Source of the DNA: Alphaproteobacteria bacterium
Lineage (GTDB): Bacteria > Pseudomonadota > Alphaproteobacteria > Rhodospirillales > Magnetovibrionaceae
Direction of reading: 5' to 3'
DNA length: 64,000 bases
Assembly (NCBI GenBank): GCA_015231605.1
Contig: JADGBG010000002.1
Span: 1-64,000 of the forward strand
Shown one piece after another: positions 60,557-64,000 of this stretch. The translations under genes and the position numbers were made by a program. Below the pieces are notes generated by a model, which did no database searches, was not told the DNA's origin, and saw nothing but the letters and a program-made list of their open reading frames with translations. Numbering within the stretch: position 1 is the stretch's first letter; every line of letters begins with the position of its first letter.

Positions 60557-60566
60557 TCTCTCCCGT

Positions 60567-61577
60567 TCAACGGATCACTTTGGCGGCCTGACGCAAGATG
60601 CTGTCGGGGATATCGAGGCCGATGAGTTTGGCGGTCCTCAAATTGAGGCTGAGAAGGCTTCGTCCCATCTCCACGGGCGTGGTGGCGGGATTGGCGCCGC
60701 GCAGAATCTTGTGGGCGAGAACCGCGCCGGCCTTCCCCAACTCGGAATGAATGAAGCCATAACAATACAAGGCCCCGGCTTCCACCTGGGTGTAAGACGG
60801 GGCGGAAACCGGGATCTTGCGGCGAATGGCCTCGTTGACGAACGCGTCGACGGCCGCCTCGATCGCGGAATCCCGGGGGATGAAAACGGCTTCGACGTCG
60901 CTTGGCATTTCGCTGGCGACGACCCGGGCATGTTCCGTGGATTCAACGGGGTACGGGACGAGTTCCAAGCCCAGCAGGACGGAAGCGCCACGGATGCTCG
61001 ACAAGGACAGGCGGGAACTGTCGTCCGCCACCGTATACGGCACGAACACCCGCCGCGCCTTCGGGGCGATCTTGGTCAGCCATTGCAGACGGACATCGTC
61101 CCCGAGCGGCAGTTTGATCCCGGTCACGTTGCCGCCGGGGCGCATGAGGTCTTCGACGACGCCGGCGCCGACCGGGTCGTTGACGGGCGAGAACACCACG
61201 GGGATGCCGGTGCCGGCCGTCGCGCGCTTGGCCGCCTGGGTCGCCGGCGTGCTGGAAACGAAGATCAGGTCCACCCCATCGGCGACGTGGGCCGCCGCCA
61301 TGGCGTCCAGCCGATCAATGGATCCTGCGGCGCCGTTATCCTTGACGACGACGTCCTTGCCGATCTGCCAGCCCATTTCCTCGAGACCGTCCTTGAATCC
61401 ATCCAGGGTTCGGTCGTCGACCTCCGTCAATCGCATGGCGCCGATCACAAACACCCTGGACGTCAAATCCATCTGCTGGCGCTGCTCGAAATAAAAATAA
61501 ATGGACAAGCTCGCCAAGACGACGAACGTCACCGCGAACAGCACGTATGTCCTGGTATGCGACGCGAAGGTCCCCAT
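60567..61577 (-). CDS. Membrane-anchored ABC-type substrate-binding protein (PF04392-like)
   Basis: This protein, 336 residues from ATG 61577, has an N-terminal helix (about 7-27, YVLFAVTFVVLASLSIYFYF) with no clear signal cleavage. The rest follows the ABC_sub_bind family, with VDLIFVSSTPATQAAKRAT, IPVVFSPVNDPVGAG, MRPGGNVTGIKLP and IPVSAPSYTQVEAGALYCYGF. Family members can bind aromatic amino acids, but the ligand is unknown here. With no permease or ATPase nearby, and a kinase following at once, it is likely a sensor partner. GGGGAGAAGG precedes the start. Confidence 0.82.
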   Translation of the reverse strand: MGTFASHTRTYVLFAVTFVVLASLSIYFYFEQRQQMDLTSRVFVIGAMRLTEVDDRTLDGFKDGLEEMGWQIGKDVVVKDNGAAGSIDRLDAMAAAHVADGVDLIFVSSTPATQAAKRATAGTGIPVVFSPVNDPVGAGVVEDLMRPGGNVTGIKLPLGDDVRLQWLTKIAPKARRVFVPYTVADDSSRLSLSSIRGASVLLGLELVPYPVESTEHARVVASEMPSDVEAVFIPRDSAIEAAVDAFVNEAIRRKIPVSAPSYTQVEAGALYCYGFIHSELGKAGAVLAHKILRGANPATTPVEMGRSLLSLNLRTAKLIGLDIPDSILRQAAKVIR

Positions 61578-61874
61578 CCTTCTCCCCTCATCCGGCGCGG
61601 GGTTCCCCAACCACCTGCGATTCAGGAAGTATTACAGAAACACAGCAAAACAACCAGGCATTGTTGAAAATCGGCGATACGGATCTCCGTCGCTTGCCTC
61701 GGACTCGAAAGGCAACACCGCCCCAATTCCCCTCGCCCGCCCTGGATTAACGATTTTTTAGAGCCGCAAGTGGAGAATCGGAGGTGCGATTCGACGAAAT
61801 TCTTTTGCAAGACCGGGTCCTTCCGGCTAGCCTGGATGTCGACGTTCTGCAAGAAACCGCGGATCAGAGGGGGT

Positions 61875-63098
61875 ATGCGCGTTTTGCCCGTTCGCATTTT
61901 CGACACCGTCGCCCGCCCGTTCGCCGGCCTGCCGCGCACCGGCAGGATCGTCGTTCTCCTGCTGGCGATGCTGGCCGCCTTGTCTCCGGCCCCCGCATTG
62001 GCGAAGTACGCCTCCATGGTGATCAACGCGGATACGGGGGAGGTGTTGCACGAAACCAACCCCGACACGCGGAATTTTCCGGCGTCTCTCACCAAGATGA
62101 TGACGCTCTATCTGATGTTCGAGTCCATCGAGGAAGGCCGCATGCGCCTTGACGACAAAATCGTCATGACGAGCCGCGCGGCCAACCAGCCGCCGTCGAA
62201 GCTGGGCCTCAAGCCCAACGAGACGCTCCGGGTCGAGGACGCCATCCGCGCGCTGGCCGTCAAGTCCGCCAACGACGTGGCGGCGGCCGTGGCGGAACAC
62301 ATGGCCGGGTCGGAGCCTCAATTCGCCTTGCGCATGACCGCCAAGGCCCGCCAGCTGGGCATGAGCAACACCACGTTCCGCAACGCGTCCGGCCTGCCGC
62401 ACCGTGCCCAGATGTCCACCGCGCGCGACATGGCGAAGCTGGCCCACGCCCTGATCCGGGACTACCCGCGGCGCTACCACTATTTTTCCGAACCGAATTT
62501 CGAATTCGACGGCAAGACCCACCGCACCCACAACGCGCTTCTCACGGACTATGAAGGCGCTGACGGCATCAAGACCGGCTATATCCGCGCGTCCGGGTTT
62601 AACCTCGTGGCCTCCGTCAAGCGTGGCGACAAGCGGCTGATCGGCGTCGTGTTCGGCGCGCGCGATTCCAAATCCCGCAACCTTCACATGGTCAACCTTC
62701 TGGACAAGGGCTGGGCCAAGGTCTATCCGCAGGCTCTCGCCGTGGCCAAGACCAAAAAGGTTGAAAAGGCCGAGAAGACCGCCAAACTCGACCCCGGCTC
62801 CAAACCGAAGGCGTCCGGAGAATCCGTATGGGGCGTCCAGGTCGGGGCCTTCAAGGACCGTGAACCGGCTTATGATCTCGCCACGCGCGCCGTGGGTGTC
62901 GCCCCCACCTATCTGGCGAACGGCGAGGTCACCGTATCGCCGCTGGAAAAGAAAAGCGGCTCGATCCTGTACCGCGGACGCATCCAGGGAATCACCAAGA
63001 CCCAGGCCTACCGCGCGTGCCGCGAACTCAAGAAAAAGAAGTTCGGCTGCATGCCGTTCAAGCTCAGTGAAACGATGGAAGTCGCGTCGCTGAACTGA
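61875..63098 (+). CDS. D-Ala-D-Ala carboxypeptidase (DacA/DacF type) with SPOR domain
   Basis: This 407-residue protein has a signal peptide (about 20-43, ending PALAK). The three penicillin-binding motifs are SLTKM (Ser71 nucleophile, Lys74), SAN (near 130) and KTG (near 235). A linker rich in Lys/Ala leads to a C-terminal SPOR domain (about 318-400: WGVQVGAFKDREPAYDLA). The ATG at 61875 follows CAGAGGGGGT. It trims peptidoglycan stem peptides, and the SPOR domain directs it to denuded glycans at the septum. About 300 bases before it (61578-61874) hold no gene that I can support. Confidence 0.92.
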   Translation: MRVLPVRIFDTVARPFAGLPRTGRIVVLLLAMLAALSPAPALAKYASMVINADTGEVLHETNPDTRNFPASLTKMMTLYLMFESIEEGRMRLDDKIVMTSRAANQPPSKLGLKPNETLRVEDAIRALAVKSANDVAAAVAEHMAGSEPQFALRMTAKARQLGMSNTTFRNASGLPHRAQMSTARDMAKLAHALIRDYPRRYHYFSEPNFEFDGKTHRTHNALLTDYEGADGIKTGYIRASGFNLVASVKRGDKRLIGVVFGARDSKSRNLHMVNLLDKGWAKVYPQALAVAKTKKVEKAEKTAKLDPGSKPKASGESVWGVQVGAFKDREPAYDLATRAVGVAPTYLANGEVTVSPLEKKSGSILYRGRIQGITKTQAYRACRELKKKKFGCMPFKLSETMEVASLN

Positions 63099-63111
63099 CG
63101 TCCCAAAGCCC

Positions 63112-64000
63112 TCATCGGTTATCCAGGGCGCGGCGCCTTTCCCACCATTGCGCCACGTTGGCGCGCAACATCAACGCCGAGGGCGTGACGACCAGGGTGA
63201 GAATGGTGGCGAAGCCGAGGCCCGCGACAATGGCGATGGACAGCTGCACCCACATCTGATTGGCGGGCGCGCCGACCACCACGGTGCGGTCGATGAAGTC
63301 GATGCCGACGTTGAAGCACATCGGCAACAGGCCCAGCATGGTGGTGACGGTGGTCAGCATCACCGGACGCAGGCGTTGCGCGCCGGTCAGCAGGATCGCG
63401 TCGCGCTGGGTCGCCGCGGCATGTTTGAGGCGGTCGAAGGTGTCGATCAGCACGATGTTGTTGTTGACCACCACGCCGGCCAGGGCGATCACGCCGATGC
63501 CGCTCATGATGATGCCGAAGGGCTGCCCCGTCAGCAGCAGGCCGATGAATACGCCCAGCGTCGACATCATCACCGCCGACAGGATCAGGGCCGCCGAATA
63601 GAAGCTGTTGAACTGCGTCACCAAGATGATGGCGATGAGGAACAGCGCCACCCCGAAGGCCTTGGACAGGAACGCCTTGGCCTTGGCCTGTTCCTCGTCC
63701 TCGCCCTTGAACTTGACGGAGATGCGCGAATCCAGCCCCGCCGTGGCCAGCCAGGCCTTGATCTCGCGGACCTTGTCGTCCACCAAAAGGCCTTCGGCCA
63801 CGTCGGCCTTGACCTTGACCACGCGCCGGGCGTCGGTGCGGGAAATGGTGCCGGTCTTGGGCTTGGGCGTCATGTCCACGAAATTGGCGATGGGCGTCAT
63901 GCCGCCCGGCGTCTTGACCCGCATGCGGCCCAATTCGTCGAGCGTGCGGTATTGATCCGGAAAGCGCACGCGCACGTCCACTTCGTCATCGGAATCGTCC
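63112..64000 (-). CDS. RND-family efflux permease, C-terminal part
   Basis: The frame is open to the window edge, so this is the 3' part, about 296 residues. It shows the last membrane half of an AcrB/MMPL-like HAE-RND pump: FLIAIILVTQFNSFYSAALIL, GIGVIALAGVVVNNNIVLIDTFD, RLRPVMLTTVTTMLGLLPM and a final helix. The preceding periplasmic part includes TISRTDARRVVKVKADVAEG. Asn/Asn in VVVNNNIV, where antiporters usually have acidic residues elsewhere (helix 4, outside the window), says nothing on function. Pump type, metal or organic, cannot be told. Its 3' end faces the DacA-like gene, 13 bases away. Confidence 0.88.
   Translation of the reverse strand, partial: DDSDDEVDVRVRFPDQYRTLDELGRMRVKTPGGMTPIANFVDMTPKPKTGTISRTDARRVVKVKADVAEGLLVDDKVREIKAWLATAGLDSRISVKFKGEDEEQAKAKAFLSKAFGVALFLIAIILVTQFNSFYSAALILSAVMMSTLGVFIGLLLTGQPFGIIMSGIGVIALAGVVVNNNIVLIDTFDRLKHAAATQRDAILLTGAQRLRPVMLTTVTTMLGLLPMCFNVGIDFIDRTVVVGAPANQMWVQLSIAIVAGLGFATILTLVVTPSALMLRANVAQWWERRRALDNR

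Noticed and set aside
61578-61874. A small gene in the gap before the carboxypeptidase
   Set aside because: Open frames on both strands have no ribosome-binding site or protein-like composition, and they overlap the start of the real gene.

Overview
The window is GC-rich chromosomal DNA from an alphaproteobacterium, most likely a denitrifying relative of Rhodospirillales such as Magnetospirillum-like bacteria. This rests on the LptF/LptG/LptD-SurA-PdxA-RsmA block, the PepA-HolC pair, a cytochrome cd1 nitrite reductase system with many c-type cytochromes, ClpS-ClpA, and the codon and GC style. The genus is inference. No rRNA, tRNA, CRISPR array, insertion sequence or integrase was seen.

Layout. 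1-3133: the end of a corrinoid protein, a MtaA/CmuA-type (uroporphyrinogen-decarboxylase fold) methyltransferase and a histidine kinase with a DUF1638-like N-terminal domain. 3147-5121: holC and pepA on the minus strand. 5311-7835: a DUF1538 membrane protein followed by two small PII-like proteins. 7928-11222: a periplasmic binding protein and a PAS histidine kinase ending in a complete hemerythrin domain. 11314-13885: a small membrane protein, a flippase-like membrane protein and the AmmeMemoRadiSam radical SAM enzyme.

13973-26520 is the denitrification core. Two operons diverge from an intergenic region of about 500 bp holding two FNR/DNR-type boxes, each with a plausible -10 element at class II spacing. 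Leftward run nirS, a NapC/NirT tetraheme quinol dehydrogenase, two diheme cytochromes and a cupredoxin: a full putative quinol-to-nitrite electron relay. Rightward run nirE, nirC, nirF, nirD, nirL, nirG, nirH, nirJ and nirN, the heme d1 pathway, then a cysteine-rich secreted protein. The AmmeMemoRadiSam genes sit on the two outer edges of this core: the radical SAM enzyme beyond nirS, and a Memo-AMMECR1 fusion beyond nirN.

28017-31237 is an AT-richer island of three surface-glycan genes (membrane glycosyltransferase, SAM methyltransferase, GT2). 31446-35577 carries cysQ, a Sua5-type tRNA threonylcarbamoyl-AMP synthase, a FkbM methyltransferase and a D-2-hydroxyacid dehydrogenase-type flavoprotein. 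35660-43267 is lptF-lptG-lptD-surA-pdxA-rsmA. 43339-45986 holds a superinfection-immunity-like protein, gmk, yicC and an SDR. 45987-48233 encodes a flagellin-family protein whose variable region is replaced by seven tandem repeats of 54-66 residues, the blade number of a beta-propeller. 48404-50983 has ppnP, a RidA-family gene, a FemAB/GNAT-like gene and two small unknowns; 51160-53887 is clpA-clpS.

54011-57891 holds a DUF4189-like/redoxin fusion and then a DUF302-octaheme cytochrome-cytochrome b operon behind another perfect FNR/DNR-type palindrome. A bidirectional terminator follows. 57959-61577 is a second sensor kinase/substrate-binding protein pair. The window closes with a D-Ala-D-Ala carboxypeptidase carrying a SPOR domain and the 3' part of an RND efflux pump.

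Read together, the window joins anaerobic respiration of nitrogen oxides (NirS plus an octaheme reductase), dedicated redox carriers and three elaborate sensor kinases with ordinary envelope and housekeeping genes.
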